Positions 23,301 to 34,722 of a stretch of DNA of 64,000 nt are shown piece by piece. A program made the position numbers and the translations under genes. The stretch is from Hyperoodon ampullatus. Taxonomy: Eukaryota > Chordata > Mammalia > Artiodactyla > Ziphiidae. Under the pieces are notes generated by a model that saw only the letters and a program-made list of their open reading frames with translations, searched no databases and was not told where the DNA came from. The stretch lies in assembly GCA_949752795.1 (NCBI GenBank), contig OX457056.1:94820942-94884941 (forward strand). Reading direction: 5' to 3'. Numbering within the stretch: position 1 is the stretch's first letter; the number at the start of each line of letters is the position of its first letter.

Positions 23301-23845
23301 CATTTGGCTGAGGAAGGGTCAAAGTGATGTGCTCATTCATTGGAGATAGGAGTGAATGGGAAAGAAGCATGTCAGACCCAGGGTTTGAAAAGTAGATGAC
23401 TGAAAAATGCAGGCTTATTGACAGAAATAGTAAAGTCAGTCCTTTTAAAAATTATTCATTTTTTGGCCTCTCTCAAAGAATTTTATAGGAGATAATTAAG
23501 CATTTCCTTGGTGACTTCAGAATCCTCATAAGAGTATTAGCTATGTTCTATTCTTTAATATACTGATGCCCCAGGGTTTATTGGTATTTGCAGGGCCTAT
23601 GTTTAAATGATTCCTGATTGCTGTGCTTTTGCTTTTGTGTTTGTTTATTTGATTAAAATGTTTTCCTCTTTCATTTTGAGGACCACTTCCTAGTGCTGGC
23701 AGCAGTCACTTTGTCCTCACAACTTCTAAGCTGCCGCATTAATTTGAATGTGATTAGATGGAGGTTCTGCTTCTCATTATAAAGCCTCTTGGCAGTTGTG
23801 ACACAAGCATTTTTTTCATGCTTGATTCACAGCTGCATTTTAGAT

Positions 23846-24057
23846 CAAGGGTTGGTAAACTAGGCCCCTATAGGCCAAATCCACACCACTGCCTATTTTT
23901 GTAAATTAAGCTTCATTAAGCCACACCCATTTGTTTACATATTGTCTCAAACTGCTTTTCTGCAGTGGCAGAATTAGGTAGTTGTGACAGTGACCCTGTG
24001 GCCCACAAATCTGAAATATTTATTTACTAACTGGCCTTTCACGTCACATAGCCCCTG
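23846..24057 (-). mobile_element. hAT-type non-autonomous DNA transposon
   Basis: Terminal CAAGGGTTGGTAAAC and AGCCCCTG resemble hAT/Charlie-group inverted ends (CAGGGGT...). The inside has TTTGTAAATTAAGCTTCATTAAGCCACACCCA, typical of this ~200-bp mammalian MITE. Orientation is uncertain. Confidence 0.75.
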
Positions 24058-24229
24058 GAAAACTTATCTGTATACTCGTGAGATAATAAGAGTGAAAAAG
24101 CAAGTAATTCCTTAGTTTATGAAAAGAGGCTTGACTCCCAGGGATCCCCAAACTATACTTTAAGAACCACTGATCTAGAACATAGTGCTTTCCAGCAATC
24201 TCTAAAGCTGTAATGAATTAGAAAATTTT

Positions 24230-25140
24230 TTAAAATTATGATAAAATATATATAACATGAACTTTGCCTACTTTTTTTTAAAGATTTTTTTGATGTGGAC
24301 CATTTTTAAAGTTTTTATTGAATTTGTTACAATATTGCTTCTGTTTTATGTTTTGTTTTGGTTTTTTTCTGGCCAGGAGGCATGTGGGATCTTATTTCCC
24401 TGACCAGGGATGGAACCCACACCCCCTGCATTGGAAGGCGAAGTCTTAACCACTGGACCACCAGGGAAGTCCCTGAACTTTGCCTTCTTAACTATTTTGT
24501 AAAGTGTACAACTCAGTGGCATTAAATTCACAATGTTGTTCAACCATCACCACTATTTCCAGAATTTTTTATCACCCAAACAGAAACTCTGTATCTGTTA
24601 AGCAATAACTCTCTAGTCCCCTGTCTTCACTTCCCTGCCCCCGATAACCTCTAATCTACTTTCTATCTCTATAAATTAGCCTACTCTATATTTTCATATA
24701 AGTGAATTTGTACAATATTTGTCTTTTTGCATCTAGCTTATTTCATTTAGAATAATGTCTTCAGGGTTCATCTTTGTTGTAGCATGTATCAGAACTTCAT
24801 TCCTTTTCATCCCTGAATGATATTCCTTTGTGTTTATACCACATTTTGTTCTTTTGCTCATCAGTTGATGGACACCTGGGTTGTTTTCATCCTTAGCTAT
24901 TGTGAATAATGCTGCTGTGAACATTGGTGTACAAGTATCTGTTTTAGTCTGTTTTAATATCTTTTGGGAGTACCTAGAGTTGCTGGGTCATAAGGTAATT
25001 CTATGTTTAACTTTTTGAATACCTGCCAAACTTTTTCCACATGACTGTACCATTTTACATTCTCACCAGCAGTCTAAGAGTTCCAGTTTTCCAATCCTTG
25101 TCAACACTTGTTATTTTCCATTTTTTTATTATAGCCATTC
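24230..25140 (-). mobile_element. L1 (old) 3' region, antisense, with SINE
   Basis: Antisense L1 phrases: GTGTACAACTCAGTGGCATT, then AATAATGCTGCTGTGAACATTG. Split by the SINE at 24273-24473, whose target GAACTTTGCCT is duplicated. Confidence 0.85.
24273..24473 (-). mobile_element. CHR-1-like tRNA-derived SINE
   Basis: Antisense head (CCACTGGACCACCAGGGAAG) with body differing from CHR-2 (CATGTGGGATCTTATTTCCC). GAACTTTGCC occurs on both sides. Confidence 0.82.
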
Positions 25141-25454
25141 TAGTAGATGTAGATTAGAAAATGTCTACAACCATTAACAAATTCCCAGAGTATCCTAATG
25201 ATGTTGTTAATTGGTAACACATTTCCATTCATATTTTCTAACATTGTCACCAAAACTAATTTTAAGGGATTTCCCCATAAGTATCCAGAAATGAATATGA
25301 AATATTCATATCAAGCCATATTTAAAGTGTCTCTAATAGTTAACATATATAATCCAGTTTTGCTTTTACTGTTTTGATTATTGCATCTAAAAAATGCTCA
25401 CTGAGAAAACATAAAATACAAAAGTATAAAGAAGATAACCAAAATCACTTCTTT

Positions 25455-25955
25455 TTACATTTTTTTTTATTGGAGTAAAATATACATAAGGTCAAATTTA
25501 TCATTTTAACCATTTTTAAGTGTACATTTCTCTGGCAGTTAGTACATTCACACTCTTGTGCAAAAATCATCTCCACCATCAATCTCCAGAACTTTTTCAT
25601 CTTCCCCAGCTAAAACTCTGTACCCATTAAACACTAACTCCCCATTCTCCCCTTCCCCTAACCTCTGGCAATCACCATGACAATTTGTCTCTATGAATTT
25701 GACTATTCTTTGTACCTTAAGTAAGTGGAATCATGCAGTATTTGTGTTTTTGTGACTGACTTATTTCACTTACTATAATGTTTTCAAGTTTTATCCATGA
25801 GGGAGGGAGTATGTGTCAGAATTCCCTTCCTTTTTGAGGCTGAATATTATTCCATTCTATGTATATAGCACATTTTGTTTATCCATTCATCACTTGAGTT
25901 GCTTCCACCTTTTGGCTATTGTAAAAATGCTGCTGTGAACATGGATGTACAAATC
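25455..25955 (-). mobile_element. L1 (old) 3' region, antisense
   Basis: Begins TTATTGGAGTAAAATATAC and runs through CTCCAGAACTTTTTCATC to GCTGCTGTGAACATGGATG. Very similar in extent to the copy at 11255. Confidence 0.85.
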
Positions 25956-26044
25956 AAAATCACTTTTAATCCTACAGCCCAGAGAAAATAGCAATTAGCC
26001 ATTTGGTACACTCCCTTCTTTTTTTTTAAAAAAAAAGGGTTATT

Positions 26045-26203
26045 ATTATTATTTTTTAACTTTATTTATTTATTTATTTTGGCCATGACATGCGGCATGC
26101 GGAATCTTTGCAGGATCTTAGTTCCCCGACAAGGGGTCAAATCCGTGACCCCTGCATTGGGAGGGGAGCACGGGGTCTTAACCACTGGACCACCAGGGAA
26201 GCG
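26045..26203 (-). mobile_element. CHR-1-like tRNA-derived SINE
   Basis: Antisense, about 150 bp: TTTATTTATTTTGGCC start and ACCACTGGACCACCAGGGAA end. The intron from 26204 to 27081 has no other named element. Confidence 0.82.
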
Positions 26204-27963
26204 CCTACTCCTTTCTTATGTTTAATTTGTAATAAATATACACACAAGCATAGACATATATGTATAATTCTAATAGAAATCATACTCAAAGTAGTTTTTA
26301 TCAGTTTTTTGTTTTGTTCTGTTCTGTGGGGTTTTCCCCTTAATATAGTTGCATGCGTTCTTATCATTAAAAGCATTTTCAAAAATGCCATTTTAAAATA
26401 GTGATTTAACAGTTGGTCACATGGATATTCCATGAATTATTTAATCATTCTCCTCTTATGGAACATATATCGATAGTTTGTTTCCAACTTTTTTTTCTTA
26501 TAAACAATGTTTTACATCAGTATTTGACAACCTGTCTGATAATTTCTTAAGTATGTCTTCCTCGGTATAGAAAAAAATAATTACTTTCTCAGTGTTTCCA
26601 TTGTGTGATTTTTTTATATTTTAATGTCTGTGTTTTTTAATTGGGAGGGTGGTTAGATAGCACATAAGGTCAAAATACTTGGAAAAATATTTGACTATCC
26701 CTAACATGCTATTTTAAGACTCAGACAACATAATTTACAGTACTTGTTTGTGATTTTATGAAACCTATACATCATAGTATCCCTTCTTTTGAGCGATTTT
26801 TCTCAATTAACATTCTTTGTTACCCCATTCTTTTCACTGTGTATCATTCTTTTAGTACTCATATACTTTGAAGTGCTTTTGTATAATAGTTTAAAGGGAA
26901 TATCTTTTTGAAATATAGAACAATACTTCTTGACTATTAACTATAATTTGATTGTGGGCAAAGGTTTTATTAGAGATCATAATTTCAGTTAAAACATTAC
27001 TGAATTGCAGTTTTTTGTGAAAGTACTGAGTAATTTTATCATTTTTTTCTTAATCCACATTTCCCCTCCCCCCTTTTTCAGAATGATGGCTTTCATGAGT
27101 TGGCTATATGGATTTTTTTAAAGGACAAACAGTAATGAAATATTTGAAGCATTTGTTCCTGAAAATTATGAACATTTAAACAAATTCTACCTCTGTCAAC
27201 TTTTATTTAAATCAGTGAATATTTATGTTAAAATTTGGTTTAAAAGAGATATATCTATGTGTATATTTTCATATATATGACAGAACAGAATATATATGAA
27301 TAGTACTAATGTTATATCTGTATTTTTATTATTCCTGACTTAAATTACTTCTCAAAGTGTGTTTATACTGTGAATTAATATGATGTGTTATTCACATTGT
27401 GCTTTAATAATCTTTTTCTTAATGAGCCATGATATATGTATATAAATATTCTAGTTTCCATGCCTGTGTTTATAACCCATATCGTTAATACATTCACAAG
27501 GGATGATCAACTTTGATGCTATGCTGTCATGTTTAACTTTTTTCTTCTAAATGTAAAATTAATTATGTACCAATATGCTGTCTATCATTGAGGGGACCAT
27601 ATTCAGGTCTATTCTTACAATAGCAAAGGTCTTGATAAAATAATGGTTACCATATGTAATTTGTTATTGCCAACTAGAAGAACTGTGATAGAAAAGATAC
27701 ATTCATATATTATATACAATATTATACTATTTTGGCTACCACATGGACTCTTCACATAATATAAACGCTATCAAAATTAAACTAAAAGCTGTATTTAGAA
27801 TTTTGTAAAACGATAGAACAGAAATTTGGGATTTTTTCAGTAAATAAAATTTCTCACTGTACTAATCTAAAATTTTGAATACAAAAGTATCAATATATGG
27901 GGTAAATACAGTAAAACATTTTGTTAAAATTCCATTATACATTCAATAATATCCAGTTTTTTT

Positions 27964-28179
27964 TGCTTTGGTTTTGGTTTTTTTTTGTGGTATGCGGGCC
28001 TCTCACTGTTGTGGTCTCTCCCGTTGCGGAGCACAGGCTCCGGACGCGCAGGCTCAGAGGCCATGGCTCACGGGCGCAGCCGCTCCACGGCATGTGGGAT
28101 CTTCCTGGACCAGGGCACGAACCCGTGTCCCCTGCATCGGCAGGCGGACTCTCAACCGCTGTGCCATCAGGGAAGCCCC
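27964..28179 (-). mobile_element. CHR-2-type SINE (short form) in CEP135 3'UTR
   Basis: Antisense copy with T-rich start. AATATCCAGTTTTTT is duplicated at 27948 and 28180. If the terminal exon call is right, it is transcribed within CEP135 mRNA. Confidence 0.94.
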
Positions 28180-28525
28180 AATATCCAGTTTTTTGCTTCT
28201 AAACCTGTGTGTTGTAATTTATCAGTCTTCTAGAATAGTATGTAAACACTGACCTGTTGTGGCATATTAGATAGAAAACAGCTTTTTACAGTGAATTTTC
28301 AAAGTTGTAACTTTAAAGGATTTAGATATATACAGATATTAATAAAAGAACAAAAGTACAAAATAGATTGTCATACAAAAACTAATCGTGTTTAAGCCAT
28401 ACACATTTGAAGAAAATCCTGTTCTTAATAGATTTCATTATGATTGAAAAAGAAGAACTTAAAAACTAGCATTGGAAAATGGAAGACCAATTATTTATGA
28501 TACATTTTATTTCCTCCTGTGGTTT

Positions 28526-28531
28526 AATAAA
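28526..28531 (+). promoter_or_regulatory. Poly(A) signal AATAAA with GT-rich downstream element
   Basis: A canonical hexamer with GT-rich sequence beginning about 6 nt later (GTTTGTGTGTGAGTGTTTATG). Secondary hexamers occur at 28778 and 28792. Confidence 0.7.
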
Positions 28532-28978
28532 GTGGAGTTTGTGTGTGAGTGTTTATGTGTACCTGGGGGTGGGCAGTACTCTTTTTCTAAAACTAATATT
28601 CCTTATATGTTCTCATTATGCCCTTTGCAGTAATTAAGTGTGTATTTGGTGTGATGTGGCTTACTTTTTCACCATCTATGTAATTTTATGTATTCTGTCT
28701 CCTGTGTGTGAATTCATGTATTACAGCAAAATACAATAGAAATGGGACTATTTACAATGTTATATGGAAAATCTTTTAATAAATATATGTAAATAAAATT
28801 TAGAAATTTGTCCCCACCTTTTCCCCAAAGCAACAGCAAGGCATATTTTGTTACATATTTTATTTTTAATGTTTCTATAATTAAAAAATGTATAGTTTGC
28901 CATAATTGTTATTTTCATAACCATGATACAATTTTTTAAAGTAGTTTTATCTTGAAATACTGAATGTTCTGACCTTTT

Positions 28979-29181
28979 TTTTTTTTTTGCGGTACACAGG
29001 CCTCTCACTGCTGTGGCCTCTCCCGTTGCAGAGCACAGGCTCCGGATACACAGGCTAAGCAGCCATGGCTCACGGGCCCAGCCGCTCCACGGCATGTGGG
29101 ACCCTCCCGGACCGGGGCACGAACCCGTGTCCCCTGCATCGGCAGGCGAACTCTCAACAACTGCACCACCAGGGAAGCCCC
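28979..29181 (-). mobile_element. CHR-2-type SINE (short form)
   Basis: Antisense copy. CTGACCTTTT at 28969-28978 is repeated at 29182-29191. Confidence 0.95.
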
Positions 29182-29409
29182 CTGACCTTTTATAGATGTT
29201 TTTAATTTGTTTTAAATAATTTTAAATTATAGAGCTTGACATAGATTTTCCAATAAACTTTCCAGTCAATTTATTTTCTATTTCTTACAAATAATTTTGT
29301 TTAATGGTAGAAATATTCTTAATTCTAAAGTTTAGTATAATTTATTCAAATCAAATTTTATCATAGTGGGATATGGAGAAGTCTCTGAACTCAGATTCCA
29401 GGCACTTTC

Positions 29410-30950
29410 TTTTTTTTTTCTTTTTAACATCTTTATTGGAGTATAATTGCTTTACAATGTTGTGTTTGTTTCTGCTGAATAACAAAGTGAATCAGCTAAA
29501 CGTGTACATATCCCCTCCCTCTTGCATCTCCCTCCCACCCTCCCTATCCCACCCCTCTGGGTGGTCATAAACCACGGAGCTGATCTCCCGGTGCTACGCG
29601 GCTGCTTCCCACTAGCTATCTATTTTACATTGGTAGTGTATATATGTCAGTGCCACTCTCTCACTTCATCCCAGCTTATCCTTCCCCCTCCCCATGTCCT
29701 CAAGTCCATTCTCTATATCTGCATCTTTATTCCTGTCCTGCCCCTAGGTTCATCAGAACCATTTCTTTTTTTCAGATTCCATATATATGTGTTAGCATAA
29801 CGGTATTTGTTTTTTTCTTTCTGACTTACTTCACTCTGTATGAGAGACCCTAGGTCCATCCACCTCACTACAGATAACTCAATTTCGTTTCTTTTTATGG
29901 CTGAGTAATATTCCATTGTATATATGTGCCACGTCTTCTTTATCCATTCATCTGTCAATGGATACTTAGGTTGCTTCCATGTCCTGGCTATTGTAAATAG
30001 AGCTGCAATGAACATTGTGGTACATGACTCCTTTTGAATTATGGTTTTCTCAGAGTATATGCTGAGTAGTGGGATTGTTGGGTCGTATGGTAGTTCTATT
30101 TTTAGTTTTTTAAGGAACCTCCATACTGTTCTCCATAGTGGCTATATCAATTTACATTCCCACCAACAGTGCAAGAGGGTTCCCTTTTCTCCACACCCTC
30201 TCCAACATTTATTGTTTGTAGATTTTTTGATGATGGCCAACTGGCACAAAAACAGAAATACAGATCAATGGAACAGGTTAGGAAGCCCCAGAGATAAACC
30301 CACACACATATGGTCACCTTATCTTTGATAAAGGAGGCAAGAATATACAATGGAGAAAAGACAGCCTCTTCAATAAGTGGTTCTGGGAAAACTGGACAGC
30401 TACATGTAAAAGAATGAAATTAGAACACTCCCTAACACCATATACAAAAATAAACTAAAAATGGATTAAAGACCCAAATGTAAGGCCAGACACTATCAAA
30501 CTCTTAGAGGAAATCATAGGCAGAACACTCTGTGAGATAAATCACAGCAAGATCCTTTTTGACCCACCTCCTAGAGAAATGGAAATAAAAACAAAAATAG
30601 ACAAATGGGACCTAATGAAACTTAAAAGCTTTTGCACAGCAAAGGAAACCATAAACAAGATGAAAAGACAACCCTCAGGATGGGAGAAAATATTTGCAAG
30701 CGAAGCAACTGACAAAGGATTAATCTCTAAAATTTACAAGCAGTTCATGCAGCTCAACATCAGAAAAACAACCCAATCCAAAAATGGGCAGAAGACCTAA
30801 ATAGACATTTCTCCAAAGAAGATATACAGATTGCCAACAAACACATGAAAGGTTGCTCAACATCACTAATCGTTAGAGAAATGCAAGTGAAGACTACAAT
30901 GAGGTATCACCTCACACCAGTCAGAATGGCCATCATCAAAAAATACCTCC
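29410..30950. mobile_element. L1 with 5' inversion (twin priming)
   Basis: 29410-30237 is antisense L1 3' sequence (3'UTR and ORF2 end). At 30237 the orientation flips, and 30240-30950 is sense ORF2 sequence further 5' in L1. The antisense arm ends at GATGATGGCC and the sense arm ends with its complement GGCCATCATC, so the two arms are adjacent segments of one L1 joined head to head. The sense arm keeps partial open frames (30579-30800). 5'-truncated and not active. Confidence 0.9.
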
Positions 30951-31230
30951 CATTTTTAATCTCCCACTTTAAAACCCTCTCGAACCATACCATTCCATTT
31001 TTCATACTCTTTATAGCTAAAGTTCCTTGAAAGGAGTTATCCATACTCACTTCATGCCACCTTTCCTTCTTGAACTATTCTAATCACAATTTATTCCCAT
31101 TACTCCAGTCAAACCATTCTTATCAAGGCACACACAACCCCCATGTGTTCTTTATTTCCACTATTACCTTTTTCATACCTAATATTTCCACTTAGTGCTT
31201 TTTCATTATGTTTTGTTGTTTGATACTGCT
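30951..31230. other. Intergenic, nothing recognised
   Basis: CT-rich sequence with no repeat I can name and no coding potential. Confidence 0.5.
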
Positions 31231-31651
31231 CCTATTTTTCTTTGAGGAAGGATTAGGTATAGATATAGCTTTAAAATAGTGCATTTGAAGATAAGATTGA
31301 GGACTTTTTCCAGAAGGCATCAGAAAAAGAGATCGAAAATGTAAAAGAAAAGATGAGCATCATAGAGGATATGTGTAGGAGTGCCAACATCCAGGTAATA
31401 ATGAGCCTTAGAAATGAGACATATTAGAAAGGAGTGTAGAAAATAGTTTAAGAAATAATGGAGATAAATGTCCCCAAATTAAGGATACTTTAATAAAGTC
31501 TGAGGTCTTTATTAAAAGGGCCCAGAGAAAGCCAAGTAGGAGAGAAGGAAAAACCCACATTTAGACACAATATTGAAGACAGGAGAGAAATTATAAAAGC
31601 TTCAGAGAGAAAACAGGTCACCTAAAAAGGAACAAGGATCAGATTTACATC

Positions 31652-32001
31652 TGTTATGGACTGAATGTGTCTCCCAAAATTGCTATGTGGAAACCCTATT
31701 TTCTAATGTGATGATATTAGGAGGTGGGGCCTTTGGGAGGTAATTAGGTCATGAGGGTGGAGCCCTTATGAATGGGATTAGTACCCTTGTAAAAGGAATC
31801 CCAAAAAGCTCTCACCCTCTCTGCTGTATGAGGGTACAATAATAAGTCAGCAGTCTATAACCCAGAAAAGGGCTCTCACCAGAACCTGACCATGCTGGCA
31901 CCCTTATCTCGGACTTCTAGCCTCCAAAACCATGAGAAATAAATTGTTACTGTTTACCAATCTATGGTAAATTATTATAGCAATTCCAACAGACTGAGAC
32001 A
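31652..32001 (+). mobile_element. Solo LTR, MST-type (MaLR)
   Basis: Starts TGTTATGGACTGAATGTGTC and ends AACAGACTGAGACA, with GGTGGGGCCTTTGGGAGG and GAGAAATAAATTGTTAC inside. Flanked by a perfect 5-bp duplication, ACATC at 31647-31651 and 32002-32006. No internal region, so it is the product of LTR-LTR recombination. Confidence 0.92.
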
Positions 32002-32535
32002 ACATCAACCTTCTTACACTGGAAACGAGCAACATAGTATTTTTAGAATATTGAAAGAAATGAATTTTGAACCTATTTTATTATAACTATGCTGTCATTC
32101 AAATCTGAAGGTGTAATAAAAATGTTCTTAGGCATACAGAGTCTCAGAATGTTTGTCAAGTGAAGATCAACACTGAAAAAACTTGAAGTAATCAGAGAAG
32201 TAGGTATAGAAGATGCTGCAAGAGATGTGATAATTAAAGATAATCAAATAGCTTGGTAAAGCATATTAATAAAAAGAAGAGGAGGGACAAAAAAAAGAAA
32301 ATATATCTATAAAAATTAAGACCAAAAATTTTAGAATCTGGATAATACCAACGTGCTAGATAGTGGGGAGGAGGACAGAAAGAGAAGAAAGGCACATGAG
32401 AAGACGTAAAATACCTGTCAGGAGAACCTACAAATCTCGATATTTCAGAAATCAACAAGGAGGGGTAACAAACAGGTGTCTTAAGAGCAACTATCAAAAT
32501 GATATAACAGTAAACACATAGAACTTTATTCTTAC

Positions 32536-32670
32536 CAGGCACTTTCTCAAGAGTTTTACATATATTAATTAAGTTAATTCCCACAACAACCATATTCTCT
32601 TTTATTCTCATTTTACAGATGAAAGCACAGGCAAGACTTGCCCATGACCACTTAACTAATAATGACGAAG
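32536..32670 (-). mobile_element. MIR SINE fragment, antisense
   Basis: CATTTTACAGATGAAAGCAC and the flanking text follow the MIR core in reverse. Confidence 0.7.
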
Positions 32671-32908
32671 TCATTTTGGGATGCTTTCAAAAGTAATTTA
32701 ATATTTAAACCAGCAGAAGAACACTTGACCTCTTCAGTGGAAAGCAGGAAAAGAGAAAAAAAATCAAAACAAAAAAACCCACAAATAAATGAAATTGAAG
32801 TACAGTAGATGGAAAATATGAAACAAAATGGCAGAAATAAATCCTTATGCAAGAGTAACCACAATAAATTGTAAATTGATGGATAAAATCCATTAATAAA
32901 CAGAATCA

Positions 32909-33259
32909 GGGTCTTCCCTGGTGATGCAGTTGTTAAGAATCCACCTGCCAGTGCAGGGGACACGTGTTCGATCCCTGGTCTGGGAAGGTGCCACATGCTG
33001 CGGAGCAACTAAGCCCATGAGCCACAGCTACTGAGCCTGTGCTCTAGAGCCTGCGAGCCACAACTACTGAGCCCACGCACCACAACTACTGAAGCCTGCA
33101 CACCTAGAACCTGTGCTCCACAGCAAGAGAAGCCACCACAATGAGAAGCCAATGCACTGCAACGAAGAGCAGCCCCTGCCCACAGCAACTAGAGAAAGCC
33201 CACGCGTGGCAACAAAGACCCAATGCAGCCAAAAATAAATAAATTAATTTAAAAAAAAA
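32909..33259 (+). mobile_element. CHR-2-type SINE (long form)
   Basis: Complete copy with AATAAATAAATT tail. AGAATCAG on both flanks. Confidence 0.92.
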
Positions 33260-33282
33260 GAATCAGATTAGATTTAAAAGAC

Positions 33283-33645
33283 GGGACTTCCCTGGTGGCA
33301 CACTGGTTAAGAATCCACCTGCCAATGCAGGAGACATTCATTCGAGCCCTGGTCCAGTAAGATCCCACATGCCGTGTAGCAACTAAGCCTGTGTGCCACA
33401 ACTACTGAGCCTGCACTCTAGAGCCCACGAGCCACAACTACTGAGCCTGTGTGCCACAACTACTGAAGCCCATGTGCCTAGAGCCTGTGCTCCACAACAA
33501 GAAAAGACACTGCAATGAGAAGCCTGCACACCGCAACGAATAGTAGCCCCCACTCACCGCAACTAGAGAAAGCCCACGTGCAGCAACGAAGACCTAACAC
33601 AGCCAAAAATAAATATAAAAAAAATAAATAAATTTATTTTTAAAA
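33283..33645 (+). mobile_element. CHR-2-type SINE (long form), 25 bp after the previous one
   Basis: Second full copy in the same orientation with its own tail. An internal phrase, GAGCCACAACTACTGAGCCT, is repeated in slightly altered form. TAAAAGAC before and TAAAAAAGAC after it may be its target duplication. Confidence 0.92.
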
Positions 33646-34722
33646 AAGACTGTGAGTTACAAAAGAGATATGCTTTTAAAAATTTGAAAACAGAAGGAAA
33701 GAAAAAGATTCACCAGGCAAATGGGAACCAAAAGAAAGCTGGAGTACTAACCTCATTATCTAAAAAGATAGAATCTTAGGGTGGAAAAAAAGTGTGATAT
33801 AGTGGTGAACAACAAGAAGAATAACAAGTGCAATAGAACAAGAAGATATAGCCAACATAAACATATGGCTATATATGTACATACATGTATAAAACTCCAC
33901 ACCCTATAAACTGAGAATACATGTTTTTCAAGCATATCTCTTACATTTGAAAAAATAGACCATATAGTAGCCCTTAAAGGAAGCCTCAGATTCAAAAGAA
34001 TTAAATGATATAAATCATTTCTCTGACCATAATGCATAAAATTAGAAAATAATTTTTCAAAAGGATAGAAAAAACTTCAATATGTTTGGAAACTAAAAAT
34101 GTCTTTCTAAATTACTCTTTGATAAAGATGAAAATCATAAAGTAAAATAATTTAGACTGATAAGTAATAAACTACTAAAATCAAAATTATGGGACACAGC
34201 TAAAGATGAGTAATTAGAGGAAAACCTGTAATTTTAAATATGTTAATCAGGAAATAAAACTGTTCACAAATGAGCAAGCATTTAAATCAAGAGATTGGAA
34301 AAAAGTAGCAGTAACCCCTGCTCCTCCCCTGCCAAAAATAACAGAAATAATAAAGGACAGAAAACAATGAGTTGGAGAACAATAATATCAACCACAAAAA
34401 TTGAGATTTACAAAATTAAGAGCTGGATCTATAAAAGGACTGATTAATGAACTTTATTTGAAACAAGACAAATATATAGTCAAAACACAGGGGGGGTAAT
34501 AACTACAAATATTTTAGATATTAAGAAAATAAAAGTATGAAGAGTGAACATATGCCAATGTATGAAATGGATAAATGCAATGAAAACTAAAATGCTGAAA
34601 TTTGGTACAAGAAATAAAATAGAACTCAACGAGAAAAATATGTACTAAAGAAATTGAGAGTCAAATATAATGGTTGGGATTTTATTTTACCTTAGTTGCA
34701 AGCTAATAAGTTAATCTATTAC

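Larger units (their letters stand above)
21826..27081 (+). other. CEP135: Likely 3'UTR intron of CEP135
   Basis: It starts GTATGTATG directly after AGAAAG. It ends with a long pyrimidine tract and CCCCTTTTTCAG at 27081. The stop codon lies 11 nt before the junction, under the ~50-nt threshold, so the spliced transcript should escape nonsense-mediated decay (established rule). The alternative is that the UTR runs straight on from 21815, but no AATAAA is visible soon after the stop. Confidence 0.65.
428..28545 (+). other. CEP135: CEP135 gene, 3' half (partial at left edge)
   Basis: Eleven exons with AG/GT borders join without a frame break into 520 codons plus stop, all heptad-rich coiled coil. 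I recognise the protein as the C-terminal half of CEP135 (vertebrate Bld10 homologue, about 1,140 residues) and not its paralogue TSGA10, because of stretches such as LRELCIKLDSGKDIM and the tail RTPPLSSTLKSPLHSPEH. Known role: CEP135 is a centriole and centrosome protein. It links the SAS-6 cartwheel, through its C-terminal half, to CPAP and outer microtubules, and human loss-of-function alleles cause primary microcephaly (MCPH8). The 5' exons lie left of the window. The last intron is inferred to lie in the 3'UTR. Everything between exons is intron filled mainly with repeats. The gene symbol comes from remembered protein similarity, not a search. Confidence 0.9.
27082..28545 (+). other. CEP135: Putative terminal 3'UTR exon of CEP135
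   Basis: It starts after the acceptor CCCCTTTTTCAG and runs through AT-rich non-coding sequence. It contains an antisense short SINE (27964-28179). The end is set by AATAAA at 28526-28531 followed by a GT-rich stretch (GTTTGTGTGTGAGTG), the usual cleavage context. Alternative AATAAA signals lie at 28778 and 28792, so longer forms are possible. No coding potential. Assignment to CEP135 is inference from position and signals. Confidence 0.6.
31231..34722 (+). mobile_element. Old LINE-like sequence, sense, with insertions
   Basis: A-rich plus-strand text that resembles decayed L1/HAL1 coding regions (AGCTAAAGATGAGTAATTAGAGG, GACAGGAGAGAAATTATAAAAGC). Heavily broken, and the call is weak. It is interrupted by the MST-type LTR, a MIR fragment and two SINEs. 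Confidence 0.45.
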
